Under the pieces are notes generated by a model. It was not told the DNA's origin. It saw nothing but the letters and a program-made list of their open reading frames with translations, and searched no databases. DNA of 64,000 nucleotides from Camellia lanceoleosa (lineage: Eukaryota > Streptophyta > Magnoliopsida > Ericales > Theaceae), in NCBI GenBank assembly GCA_025200525.1, contig CM045770.1, positions 119,761,429-119,825,428 of the forward strand, read 5' to 3'. The position numbers and the translations under genes are program-made. The number at the start of each line of letters is the position of its first letter. The first letter of the stretch is position 1. Below are positions 11,101-21,012 of the stretch, one piece after another.

Positions 11101-11379
11101 GCTATTGTGTATTCCTTGGTCTAAATCTTATCTCCTGGTCAGCGAAATAGCAGCCTACCGTCTCTCGTTCTTCTACCGAAGCCGAGTATCGTGCACTCGC
11201 CCAAGCTGCTGTTGAATTTTGTTAGATCCAAATGCTTTTAACTGATCTTCATGTTTCTGTTTCCTGTCCTGTATTATGGTGTGACCATCTCTCTGCCATC
11301 TCCTTATCCTTTAACCCTGTTTTTCTTTCTCGCTTCCAGTTTCTTCACAGCAAGCTCATGGTTCTTTCTCCTCCCCTGA
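8116..11379 (+). pseudogene. copia gag-pol polyprotein, broken
   Basis: The likely start is the ATG at 8,116. The first frame (482 codons) holds gag, a CCHC zinc knuckle (C-QIC-GKFNH-TALNC, 8,961-9,003), a protease with DSAATSH at about 9,130 and the GAG-pre-integrase motif WHSRLGHPSL, then stops at TAG 9,562. Integrase follows (HCS-VAKSHRLPF, HSDVWGPF, DNGFEF, PQNGVAERKHR) with a TAG at 9,862 and a frameshift near 9,890. After a Ser/Pro/Thr/Ala-rich linker the reverse transcriptase begins ([21 protein letters not shown]) but jumps at about 11,036 straight to RNase H ([19 protein letters not shown]), losing the catalytic YVDD region. Further TAGs lie at 10,884, 11,148 and 11,223. A second deletion near 11,325 removes an RNase H tail that is present in copy B after the gap. 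Confidence 0.9.
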
Positions 11380-11392
11380 GCTTGAGGGGGCC

Positions 11393-11633
11393 TGATAAGG
11401 ACTCCTCTGCTGCTGGTGATACACCAGAGCAGAGAGCTACATGTGTTCCTAATGATCATGCACCAGAGCAGAGAGCTACACGTGTTCATTTATCAAGTTG
11501 TAGTTAGTTAGAGTTAGTTAGTTAGAGCTAAGCTTGTAAACTGTAAACTCACTTTAGTTAGTTTCACCATGGTATGGTTAACAGTTGTAACCAACTCTTT
11601 GTAACCGACTCTATTAAAGAGATTCATTGTATT
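11393..11633 (+). repeat. 3' LTR of the copia element
   Basis: Starts TGATAAGG directly after the polypurine tract and ends in 'gattcattgtatt', where the palindromic repeat resumes. Compared with the 5' LTR it lacks the last roughly 30 bp and carries internal duplications ('caccagagcagagagctac' and 'gttagttaga' units twice). LTR divergence implies an old or recombinant element. Confidence 0.75.
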
Positions 11634-11935
11634 ATGTTACGTTTATATAGGTATCACATTACATTACGTTTATGTAGATATGATCTATGACAACATTCAA
11701 TTTCCTATATAGAAAATTAAATGTTACCATAGATCATATGTGTCACGTTACGTTTATGTAGGTGTCACGTTACGTTACGTTACGTTACGTTTATGTAGAT
11801 ATGATCTATGGTAATATGTAATTTCCTATATAGGAAATTGCATGTTACCATAGATTATAGATGTCACGTTACGTTACGCTTATATAGATATGATCTATGG
11901 TAATATTCAATTTCTTATATATGGTTTTACTATTA
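11634..11935. repeat. Array of hairpin-forming palindromes with TTACG tandem tracts
   Basis: Three modules start 'gatatgatctatg' at 11,677, 11,798 and 11,887. The middle one is a nearly perfect hairpin of about 27-bp arms (ATCTATGGTAATATGTAATT and its mirror, two mismatches) centred on 'cctatatagg'. Modules are joined by 'tgtcacgttacgtttatgtag', including a run of four or more TTACG units at 11,770-11,790. It is the right part of the repeat interrupted by the copia element. Confidence 0.8.
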
Positions 11936-12340
11936 TTTATGATATTAACAACTAATATTGAGGGTAAATGTGTTAACAAACTTCACATAATTTATAGGAA
12001 GTTAAATTTTTTAGTAGGATCATATATAATATAAATTTCCCCAATAAGACTTATAAATAATTTTTCTTATAATTATCAAAGCGATTTAAATTTTTTATAA
12101 ATAAAATATACAAAGTATTTAATAAAATAAATAATTTAAATCATCGCATGGCCAAACAGCTCCTCCAATACCGATTTTGGACAGACGAGAATCCTCCTTT
12201 ACTTTCAGCTTTTCATGCTCTCCTTCCTTTTCTCTCCAATGCTGTTTGGTCTTTTCCTCTCATAGAGAATGAGAGCTGAGGCCAGGTTTGCTGTAAGATA
12301 CCTTTCTCTCTCTTAAACACACACACATACACTCACATCA
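11936..12340 (+). other. Upstream region of PIN copy A
   Basis: AT-rich to 12,160, then less so up to the microsatellite. No coding frame. It is conserved almost base for base upstream of copy B (46,486-46,900). Probably contains proximal promoter sequence, but I see no auxin-response element (TGTCTC or GAGACA) that I can point to. Confidence 0.45.
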
Positions 12341-12371
<31 letters not shown>

Positions 12372-12380
12372 AATATATAT
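12341..12380 (+). promoter_or_regulatory. (CT)n-(AT)n tract, candidate core promoter of PIN copy A
   Basis: A CT repeat of about eight units is followed directly by 'tatatatatatatataaatatata', which offers several TATA-box-like sequences roughly 440 bases upstream of the start codon. CT-rich tracts next to TATA sequences are common at plant transcription starts. The start site itself cannot be seen, so this is inference. Confidence 0.35.
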
Positions 12381-12403
12381 GTATGTATCTCTGTGCGTGT
12401 GAG

Positions 12404-12496
12404 ATGGGTTTGTCTTTCCCATCATCAAAAGACTCTAAAAAAGCTTCTCAAAAGACCTCAGCTTTTATTTCTTTGTCTGCCATTAATTTCCCATAA
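12404..12496 (+). CDS. Upstream ORF (30 codons) in the putative PIN 5' leader
   Basis: ATG at 12,404 opens a 30-codon frame ending in TAA at 12,494-12,496, starting MGLSFPSSKD. It lies between the TATA-like tract and the PIN start. The same ORF is intact at 46,956-47,048 upstream of copy B. If the leader is transcribed from the TATA-like region, ribosomes would meet this ATG first. Conservation between two near-identical copies is weak evidence, so function is open. Confidence 0.3.
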   Translation: MGLSFPSSKDSKKASQKTSAFISLSAINFP

Positions 12497-12593
12497 ATCT
12501 AATACTTCACTTCTGCCCACCCTCCCCACACATCTCCTTCTCTCCGACATCTCCTTTTCTCTATCTCTCTCTGGGTATTGTTCTCAACCTCCA

Positions 12594-12644
12594 ATGAACA
12601 TTCCGGCCAACTCACTGGAGACCCCTGTTTTGGGTTGTTCTTAA
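12594..12644 (+). CDS. Second upstream ORF (16 codons), copy A only
   Basis: ATG at 12,594 opens a 16-codon frame ([10 protein letters not shown]...) ending at 12,644. In copy B the corresponding bases read 'ccattgaac' instead of 'ccaatgaac', so the ATG is lost. Translation is not demonstrated. Confidence 0.2.
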   Translation: MNIPANSLETPVLGCS

Positions 12645-12813
12645 AACTCCACTTTCTTGCGAGAAAACAGGAGGGAAAGAGACGAAAAGTCTGTGCTTTA
12701 GTTTCTTACTCTCTGAAATCTCCATCTGGGTTTTGTGATTTACCTTATTTTCTCATCTGGGTTTCCTCAAATCCCTCATAAACCCATTCAATCACTTAAG
12801 AAAACAAGTGAAA

Positions 12814-15800
12814 ATGATCAAACTCAGTGACCTGTACCATGTTCTCACGGCTGTTGTTCCACTCTATGTGGCTATGATCTTAGCCTATGGCTCAGTGAAA
12901 TGGTGGAAAATCTTCAGCCCTGATCAGTGTTCAGGCATCAACCGCTTCGTTGCCCTCTTTGCCGTCCCTTTGCTTTCCTTCCACTTCATCTCCTCCAACA
13001 ATCCCTATGCCATGAACTACAGGTTCATAGCTGCTGATTCTCTTCAAAAAGTCGTAGTCCTTGTGGTTCTAGCCATCTGGTCAAGAACAAGCTCTAGAGG
13101 CTGTCTTGAATGGGCCATCACTCTGTTTTCTCTCTCCACACTTCCCAACACTCTTGTAATGGGGATTCCTCTGTTGAAAGGCATGTATGGCAATGACTCA
13201 GGAAGCCTCATGGTCCAAATAGTTGTCCTCCAATGCATCATTTGGTACACTTTGATGCTTTTCTTGTTTGAATACAGAGGAGCTAGGCTTCTCATTGCCG
13301 AGCAATTCCCAGACACTGCTGGGTCCATTATCTCTTTCAGAGTTGACTCTGATATCATATCTCTTGATGGTAAAGAACCATTGCAGACCGAGGCTGAGGT
13401 TGGTGAAGATGGGAAGCTTCATGTAACAGTGAGAAAATCAACCAGTTCAAGGTCTGAAATATTCTCAAGGAGATCCCATGGGCCTAATTCAGGTGTTTCA
13501 TTGACACCACGCCCATCAAATCTAACAAATGCGGAGATTTACTCTCTGCAATCATCAAGAAACCCAACTCCTAGGGGTTCTAGTTTCAACCACACTGATT
13601 TCTATTCGATGGTGAATGGAAAGAATGCTAGCAATGTGAGCCCTAGGCAATCAAACTTTGGAAATTTGGGTTTTGATGAAGAGAATGGAATTGGTGGATT
13701 TGGGAATCAGTCAAGGGCTAATGGGGTGTATGGGCAGGGGAATTCAGGGTACCCTGCTCCGGCGAATGCCGGGATTTTCTCTCCGGCAGCGGGGCCCGGT
13801 GGGAAGAAGAGGGCAAATGGGGGAGAGGGTGGGAAAGATCTTCATATGTTTGTTTGGAGCTCGAGCGCTTCGCCGGTATCGGAGGGAGGGATTCATGTGT
13901 TCAGAGGAGGAGATTATGGAAATGAGCTTGGTGGTGTTACACACACCAAAGGTTCGAAACTCTTGATCTTTTCACAATACTATTATTCGGTTTGTTTGAT
14001 TTGAATGATTCCTTTGATGGATTGTTATTTTGTTTACATATGATTGTGCATGATTTTCAAAATATTCTTGGAGCTTTTTCTACTTTTGATGTAACTAAAC
14101 TTTGACTTGTTGAATTTGTTTTTGGATTTAGCTTCTCTACCTACTTCTTGGTGTAGGTTGTTTGTCTGTCTGTCATTTGTTTTTTTCTAATCTGTTTGTG
14201 GCAAGTATAGGGTTGTTCTTGTTCTTGCTTTTCATTGCAAATCCTATGATATTTTTGGTCTTATTTGTCTCTCTTGCTACATCCATTGATGTTATTGTCA
14301 CCAGACCCAAGTTTTTTAAGTTTTCATCCATAGTAGGTTGTTTTTGTTGGGTTTTGTTTGTTTGTTGGTAATGTTTTTTTGCTAATGTGATTCTGCGCCA
14401 GTGTGGATTTCTTCTTGTTCTTGCTTTTTTATTGCGAATCCTATGATTTTTTTGGGTCTTATATGTCTTCTCTTGTGAAATCCATTAATGTTAGAGTTTT
14501 GTTACCAAACCAACCTTCTTAAACCGATTTCTCAAAGTCAAAGATTTTTTGCAAACATGATGTCCATTAGGTTCTCCTCAACTATTTTAAAGTCAGTGTT
14601 TACATGATTCAAGGCTGAAGTCGACTTAAATAATCATTGTCGAATAAGTTCACAACTATTTTAGTTGGGGAAATAAAGTTCTAAAAAATGTGGGGTTGGT
14701 AAGCTACTCCATTAGTGTTATTTGTTATGTTATGGTTAGTGATGTTATTTATATTGTAATGATTAGATTATGATGAGTACGGTCGAGACGAGTTTAGTTT
14801 TGGAAATGGACCAGTTGCAAATGGGGCTGACCGAGAGGGACCGGTCCTCTCTAAGCTCGGTTCAAGCTCCACAGCCGAGCTCCACCCCAAGACTGGTGCT
14901 CAAGGGGAATCCAAGACAACCTCAATGCCACCTGCTAGTGTTATGACCCGACTTATTCTGATAATGGTGTGGAGGAAGCTCATTAGGAATCCAAATACTT
15001 ATTCCAGCCTATTTGGTCTCACTTGGTCTTTGATCTCGTTCAAGTATGCAAATTTAATCCAATCATTCAGTTCAATAGATCGGTTTATAATTTATTATTT
15101 AGGTCTCTGACTATTGTTTGTTATCTCGGCAGGTGGGGTATTGTGATGCCTGCAATAATAGCCAAATCGATAGCTATCCTATCCGATGCTGGTCTTGGAA
15201 TGGCAATGTTTAGTCTAGGTATGTTAATTTATGAAAATCCCATTTAAGATTTTCAACATGGTTTCCAGGAAATTTAGGTTACACATGCAATGCTCATATG
15301 GAAATGCAGGTTTGTTCATGGCATTGCAGCCCCGAATCATTGCTTGCGGGAACACAATCGCTTCCTTTGCCATGGCCGTTCGATTCCTCACAGGTCCAGC
15401 AGTCATGGCTGCTGCTTCCATTGCTGTTGGATTACGAGGTGTACTGTTGCACATTGCAATTGTTCAGGTTAGGAATTAAAAATACATTTTGTTATTCATG
15501 GTAATTTTTTTCCTTTCGGTTTTCTGAATTTAGCAGATTTTGATACACGTCATTTGTATGAATTATTAGGCAGCTCTTCCACAAGGAATTGTTCCTTTCG
15601 TCTTTGCCAAGGAATACAATGTTCATCCTGACATACTAAGCACCGGGTTCGAACTCAACATTTGTTTCTTATTTCTAGCTTCTCATCTGTTAAATTGCAA
15701 TTATCTACATACCTAATGGTAGTATGCATTTCTGCATATGCATGCTTTGATGCATGTCTGCATTCATGTCAAGAAAATTAGTCATCTAGTGCATGACGCC

Positions 15801-16238
15801 TCTGCTAAAACAAGATTAGATCAAGGCAAGATATATGCAGCCTTATCCTATTTGAGCTTGCTAAAATAAGTCATCCCATTTTGGCAAGCTGGCTTATAAT
15901 AGGTTGTTTGGCATGCTCATTTCCCGTGAAAAAGCCAAAAGAGTTGGGAATAAGCTAAATAAACTAGCTTTTGGGTTTTTTTAGCATAGACTTATTTGTG
16001 AGCTTAATGGTTGTATGTAAAGACGAGAGGGTTGGCCCGGTTGATGAGAGTGATCGCGGCTTATTGCTGTGAGTGCATGTTTGAATGTACAAAGTTCTCA
16101 CATGGAAACATAACATAATTGATGCTTACTTTGTCTCAACTAATTTTGATTAAACTGATTTTTGGTTGCAGGGTCATATTTGGGATGCTAATAGCTCTTC
16201 CTATAACACTGGTTTACTACATCTTGTTGGGACTTTGA
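12814..16238 (+). CDS. PIN: PIN-FORMED auxin efflux carrier, PIN1/SoPIN1 type, intact (copy A)
   Basis: Membrane carrier that exports indole-3-acetic acid and sets the direction of polar auxin transport. My splice model is 12,814-13,951, 14,767-15,043, 15,133-15,218, 15,310-15,467, 15,570-15,646 and 16,172-16,238; all introns are GT-AG and the frame holds across every junction, giving 600 codons, the usual length of long-loop PINs. Residues 1-160 (exon 1) form the N-terminal membrane bundle ([44 protein letters not shown]). Residues 161-435 are the cytosolic loop, with TPRPS (231-235) and TPRGS (252-256), matching sites phosphorylated by PINOID-type AGC kinases in Arabidopsis PIN1, a variant third site SPRQS (276-280), and HMFVWSS (344-350). 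Residues 436-600 are the second bundle with NPNTY (454-458) and a YYILLGL end. The family is certain; assignment to the SoPIN1 branch rests on remembered resemblance ([10 protein letters not shown] start, SPRQS). Confidence 0.96.
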
Positions 16239-17000
16239 AGTTGAAGCACTAAAGCTGCTGCTGAGAGACTTAACTAGTCACAAAATTAGATCTGACCCTT
16301 TTGGAAACTGGTATTTTTGGCTTCTAACAGAAGAACATAGAAGGAAGAAATTCAGAACTTAGTAGGAAAGAGAAAAGATGGTTAAGAGAAGAGGGAAATG
16401 CTAAGAAGATAAGACCTCTTTTACAAAAGGCTGATAGGGAGAGAAGATTGAAGAAACATCATTTCAAAAATGATATAATGATCACCATTGGCAGCTTAGA
16501 GTAGTAATTTTTTGATGTCTTTTTTCTACTTCTACTTTGTTATGAACCACCTTTGTACCCTTTTGTGCTCTTGTTCTTTTGATGAAGTTAAGCTTGTTTG
16601 TAGTTGAGAGATACCACTATATATATATTAGCCTTTTTTTGAAAAAAGTGTTAATAAGGATTCTATAAAAGTAACTGAAAAAATTAGTTTGAAAAGCTAA
16701 AATATAAAATAAAATAGAATTGTGGTGTATATTTAAATTCAATGTGACGAATGAATTTGGGTCATATATTTTATTTTATTTTAATTTTGATAATTTTTTT
16801 GGATAATTTCTTTGAAGATTCCCTATAGAAAGATTTTAACTCAAACCAGAACACTATTCACAATGAAAAAAGAAACTTCTGAAAAACGTGCTTGTGAACG
16901 GAAAAAACGAGGGCAACCAAACAGTGCCTATGTTTTCAGCCTTTGAGCACCAAGCCTGTCTTGTGAACTTTGTTTTCTTTCTTTCTAATAAATTTATAGG
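16239..17000 (+). other. 3' flank of PIN copy A, probable 3' UTR then non-coding
   Basis: No further coding sequence. The first 350 bases after the stop are moderately GC-rich and nearly identical in copy B, as expected of a 3' UTR; no unambiguous polyadenylation signal can be singled out. Confidence 0.4.
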
Positions 17001-19867
17001 TAAATTACATACGCTAACTTCTTTTTCAAGTTTGAAAAAATATGAGGCTTGTTTCCGTTGATGCTGACATTGGTGATGCTACCATGTTTTTCTTCTTTTT
17101 ATGTTATAATGTGAACGTTTGCATTATTATTTTTATAAACAAGGTTTGTTTTTGTAATTGTATAACTTGATACAATGTTAATGTGAATCTCTACATTAAC
17201 ATTGTGAATTAACATATATATGTGGATATAATATGAAAAATACCATTGACAATTATCTATGTTCACATAATATTGTTTATGTTTGTCAACTTAATATTCA
17301 CATTATGTTTGGGTAGAATGTAAAAATTTATGATGTGGTTGAGGAATTGGTGATATTGTTATGATGCTTGATAGTATGTAATCATTGTGAATATTCATAC
17401 CGGTGCTATTTGTTATAAATGTATACATATAACCATTGTCATAATGTATATCGTTTTAAATATAATATTGATGTAAACTTTAACATTGACAGTGATAATG
17501 AGCATTCCCTTCTAGGAACTTAGTCACACCCAATGTTACATGGGTATGGAATATTGTCATTCACATGAGTGGCCATTTCTATTTATGCCCCATTAACAAT
17601 GTGGCCGTTAACATCTTTGATTTCATAAATATTGTTGAATGTGAAGATTCACACTAGTAATGTGTTTATGTCAGTGTTGGACGCATACCTCACAATTCTA
17701 TTACAACCAAATTTAATGTTCATATCAATTCTCACTATTTGTGCATGCCCATGTAATAGATGTTGGACCTAAATTCCACACAAAGATGAAGAGGGAGGAG
17801 TATCATGTCAAAAAGAAGAGCATGTCTATAGGGAGAAGCATCTACATCAATATGCATCGTGTCAATTATCGATCAAATATTATGGACTTAGTGAAATTGA
17901 TGACGAGTACCAAGTTCTTAAAGGTTCAATTAGACTACTTGAGCCAAATTTCATTTTGGATATTATTTGATGTATTGATAAATGCTAACATCGACCAATA
18001 CATGAAGTTTGATAAAGTCATCATATGCATGTTAAAAACATATAAGCTTGCTAAAAACTATTATTGATGTGAATATTATAGTTTTCTTCGATACAAAACA
18101 TATGATTTACATATAAAATCAATGTATCCACTATCAATAGATATAAACTTCAAATCCTTTTGCGATTTTGTAAACATTAAAGTACATTGGACAAAAGAAC
18201 TAGAATTCGTTATTTTGGTGGTCTAATTAGGTACATTGGTATGTTGTTATAATATTTGTTATTACAAAGTCAATGCTAATATTCGCATTAGTTTCTGTTA
18301 CTTTATAATTGTATCACATAACTATTGACTTAATGTGACTAAATTAATTTTTTTGATATTTTTATTCGTGATATTAACATTCATATCAATAATCTGATTG
18401 TTCATAAATCTATACTTCATGTTTGTATATATACAGAAATAATGATTTGTGGTTTATTGAAATGTTGATATTGTCATATTCTTAGAAATTATAAAATCAA
18501 TATGAATATTCACATTGTTGTTAGTTGCTTTATAATTATACACATAATCATTGGCTTAATGTAATTTATAGGCAATGCAATTTTAATGTGAACTTTAATA
18601 TCATCATCCCATAATGATAATTAATACTTTGAAACCAATGTCAGTAATTGAGGCTTGTGAACATTCACGCCATGTTTATATTTAAAATGAAAGTTGAGGC
18701 TTGTGATTGTGTAATTTGATGCAATGTTGATGTGAACTTTAACATCACTTTGTCACAGTGGTAATGAACAAAGTGAAAATATATTCACCATTTAATATTA
18801 TATGAGTGTATGAATATTAACACCAATCAACAACACAATAACAATTTTTCATTTCAAATTAATGTGGATATTAACACTGATTAATGATGTGATAATATTT
18901 ACAAAAATCGGAAACAATGGCAGCAACATAATTAGAAATACAAAAAATTGTAATCTTTCCAAAAATTAAAAAAAACCATCCCCTATATCCTATCGTCATC
19001 ATCATCTTTATCATTATCACTATCATTAATAATCCCTACAATTCCATCATTATACCAATCCAAATTAAACAAAACCCACCTTCGATGAACAAGTTTGTAA
19101 CAATATCAACTGAATACAATTGAGTTTCAAATTCTCTGTGTGTGTGTGTGTGTGAAGGGGAGGGCTAAAATCGCAACTATGGCAGAAATAGAGTTTTGAA
19201 ATATTCTCTCTCTCTTCAATCTCAACCATCGTGTAACAAAAAACCCTATCATAATCGTAATGTCTCTACGATCTTTGACTGGAAAAAAACAGAGCTTCAA
19301 CCTGCAACAATGGAAGAACACAAAACTTTTAACTCAAAGCAATAATAGAAGAACATAAAGCTTCAAACACAAAGCGATAATGGAAGAATACAAAACTCCA
19401 CTGCAATAATGGAGGCACACACTATTTTCTCGCTACCACATATAAATCGGAACTTTAAAACCCTACAAAATAGATATTCAAAACGTATAAACCAAAACAT
19501 AACAAAGGGTTTAATAGTCTCAAAAAAACTATAGAAACGTTAATAGTGCAACGGTTGATAATTTGTACTACCAAAACATAACAAAGGGTATAATGGTCCC
19601 AAAAAATTACAAATCAAGAAAAAATGATCTCTTAGTATAAATTTTAAAATATATGAGACTTGGTAGTACATTAAGAATATCTTATGAATTTATTGGACGA
19701 TGAGTCAACATAATAAGATTTATAAATAAATCTTCCAATAAATTAATATTTTGTAATAACTTTATACTATTTTAATTGTCGAAAAAATAAATATTTTTTT
19801 CTTAGTTATCCCTATGATTTACAAAATTAAGTGTTATATAAATAAAAATTTTAACATAATTATATCA
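17001..19867. other. AT-rich non-coding region with recurrent 'gtgaatattcacattaatg' motifs
   Basis: Scattered variants of 'tgaatattcacatt', 'aatgtgaatc' and 'aacatt-gtgaa' recur on both strands from about 17,110 to 18,900, giving a diffuse, degenerate repeat texture. A 108-codon frame at 17,741-18,067 starts with GTG, has no recognisable domain and is probably chance. A TG microsatellite of nine units lies at 19,137-19,154. The stretch is repeated in copy B at about 51,560-54,480. Confidence 0.5.
19137..19154. repeat. (TG)9 microsatellite
   Basis: Nine TG units. The corresponding site in copy B (53,715-53,762) has 24 GT units, a clear length difference between the two segment copies. Confidence 0.9.
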
Positions 19868-19869
19868 TG

Positions 19870-20145
19870 CACTTCACCTGTTTTAAAATTATTTTATTTT
19901 TTATTTTTTAAAAAAATATTAATCTATTTTCAAAAATTAAAGAATAAAATAATATAAATTTATTATTTTATTATTCTTTTAAATTTATTAATAACATAAA
20001 AAGTACAATTATAACAATTGATATTTTTTAAAAAAATATATTATCAAAGAATGATTTTTAAAAAATTATATTTTTAAAATGTAATAATTATATTATTAAA
20101 AAAATTAATTTTTTTTAAAAAAATTATTTCGAAACGGAAAGAGTA
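19870..20145. mobile_element. Stowaway-like MITE, degenerate
   Basis: Left end 'cacttcacctgttttaaaattatttta' and right end 'aaattatttcgaaacggaaagagta' are imperfect inverted repeats resembling Stowaway termini (CTCCCTCCGTTTCAAAATA type). The interior is almost pure A/T. The same element occurs in copy B at about 54,480-54,753, so it predates the large duplication. Confidence 0.55.
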
Positions 20146-20181
20146 TTTTTAAAAAAAATTTTAAGCGAAATATTTATCCTA

Positions 20182-20346
20182 TAAGGTGTCAGACTAAAAG
20201 CCAAGGCCAGCTAAAAAGCCAATGAGCTGGCAGTCCAAAAAAAAAAAAAAAAAAAAAAAAAAACAAAAAATTATATCATCAATCAATTGGATTTTTTTTT
20301 TTTTAGCTGTTAGTGGTCACTGATTTAGTGGTTCAAACAATTTTTC
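20182..20346. mobile_element. Small insertion unique to copy A, flanked by an 8-bp duplication
   Basis: 165 bp flanked by identical TTATCCTA repeats (20,174-20,181 and 20,347-20,354). Copy B has a single uninterrupted TTATCCTA at 54,784-54,791. The insert contains a run of about 30 A residues and a poly-T stretch but no clear terminal inverted repeats, so its class is uncertain; an 8-bp duplication is compatible with hAT-type insertion. The alternative is a deletion in copy B between direct repeats. Confidence 0.7.
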
Positions 20347-20354
20347 TTATCCTA

Positions 20355-21012
20355 AATTTATTTTTGTATATATATATATGATAGGTGGAGGAGGCGGTGG
20401 GCCTAGCAAGCCTAGGTCTGCTTGTCCTCTCTCTGCTTTCTGCTTTTGTTTTCAATCCAATTTATGATTGAAGGTAGTTGCTATCTTTGTGTGGCCTAGG
20501 CTAGGCTCTAGGTGTAGGCTATGTCGGTTCACAAGAAGTATAAGTCACTGTTTGGCAGGTTGGAAAAAGCTGGTTCTTATAGAAATATTTTTTTAATGAA
20601 TGTTATTTTATAAGGATATACTTATTAGTAAAAAAATTAGAAAAATTGTACAAATCTTTAAAGTTGCTTTGACTACTGTAAATGACTGATGTGGCATCCA
20701 AAGCTTATCTTAAAAGAGTTGGAATTTGACATTATTTTGGGTCATTAATGTCTGCAAAAGGAGCAGTTAATTTTCTGATTAGGGAACAACTTTGCCCCGG
20801 CTCCAAATCAGATAAGCCTTCTACTTAATTTTTTATTTTTTTAATTATTTTAATTTAGAATTAAAAAATCTTATTTAGAATAAATTTTTTAATTTTTTTA
20901 ATCTTTATAAAAAAAATAATAATTATAATTTAAATATAACATTTTATCTGATTAATTTTTTATTTATTTATTTTTATTAAAATAACTCTAAACAATATGC
21001 CAAACACCACCT
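20355..21012. other. Non-coding stretch with a less AT-rich block at 20,385-20,540
   Basis: The block includes 'aggaggcggtgggcctagcaagcctagg' and 'ggcctaggctaggctctagg'. There is no reading frame long enough to support a gene. The rest is AT-rich. The stretch is nearly identical in copy B (54,815-55,449). Confidence 0.4.

Larger units (their letters stand above)
7848..11633 (+). mobile_element. Ty1/copia LTR retrotransposon, degenerate and internally deleted
   Basis: The element has a 5' LTR starting TGATAAGG, an initiator-Met tRNA primer-binding site, gag, protease, integrase, a truncated reverse transcriptase, partial RNase H, a polypurine tract ('gcttgaggggg', 11,380-11,391) and a 3' LTR. 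Domain order is copia type (integrase before reverse transcriptase). Possible 5-bp flanks are TCATG at the left and TTATG at the right, a weak match. Five in-frame TAG codons, one frameshift and two internal deletions make it non-autonomous. It lies about 1.2 kb upstream of PIN copy A; its 3' end is repeated at the start of copy B. Confidence 0.9.

Noticed and set aside
7556..11935. Possible CRISPR-like or rDNA-like array in the TTACG repeats
   Set aside because: There are no regularly spaced unique spacers and no adjacent cas-like genes. The units are palindromes joined by pentamer tracts in a plant genome.
13044..13422. Minus-strand frames opposite PIN exon 1 (also 47,598-47,976)
   Set aside because: Antisense shadows of the conserved PIN coding sequence.
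14162..14371. 69-codon frame inside PIN intron 1 (also 48,712-48,921)
   Set aside because: T-rich intron sequence giving hydrophobic codons; not part of any PIN and without its own signals.
17741..18067. 108-codon open frame, also at 52,292-52,618
   Set aside because: It starts with GTG, has no recognisable domain and lies in AT-rich repetitive sequence. Preservation in copy B is expected from the near-identity of the whole segment.
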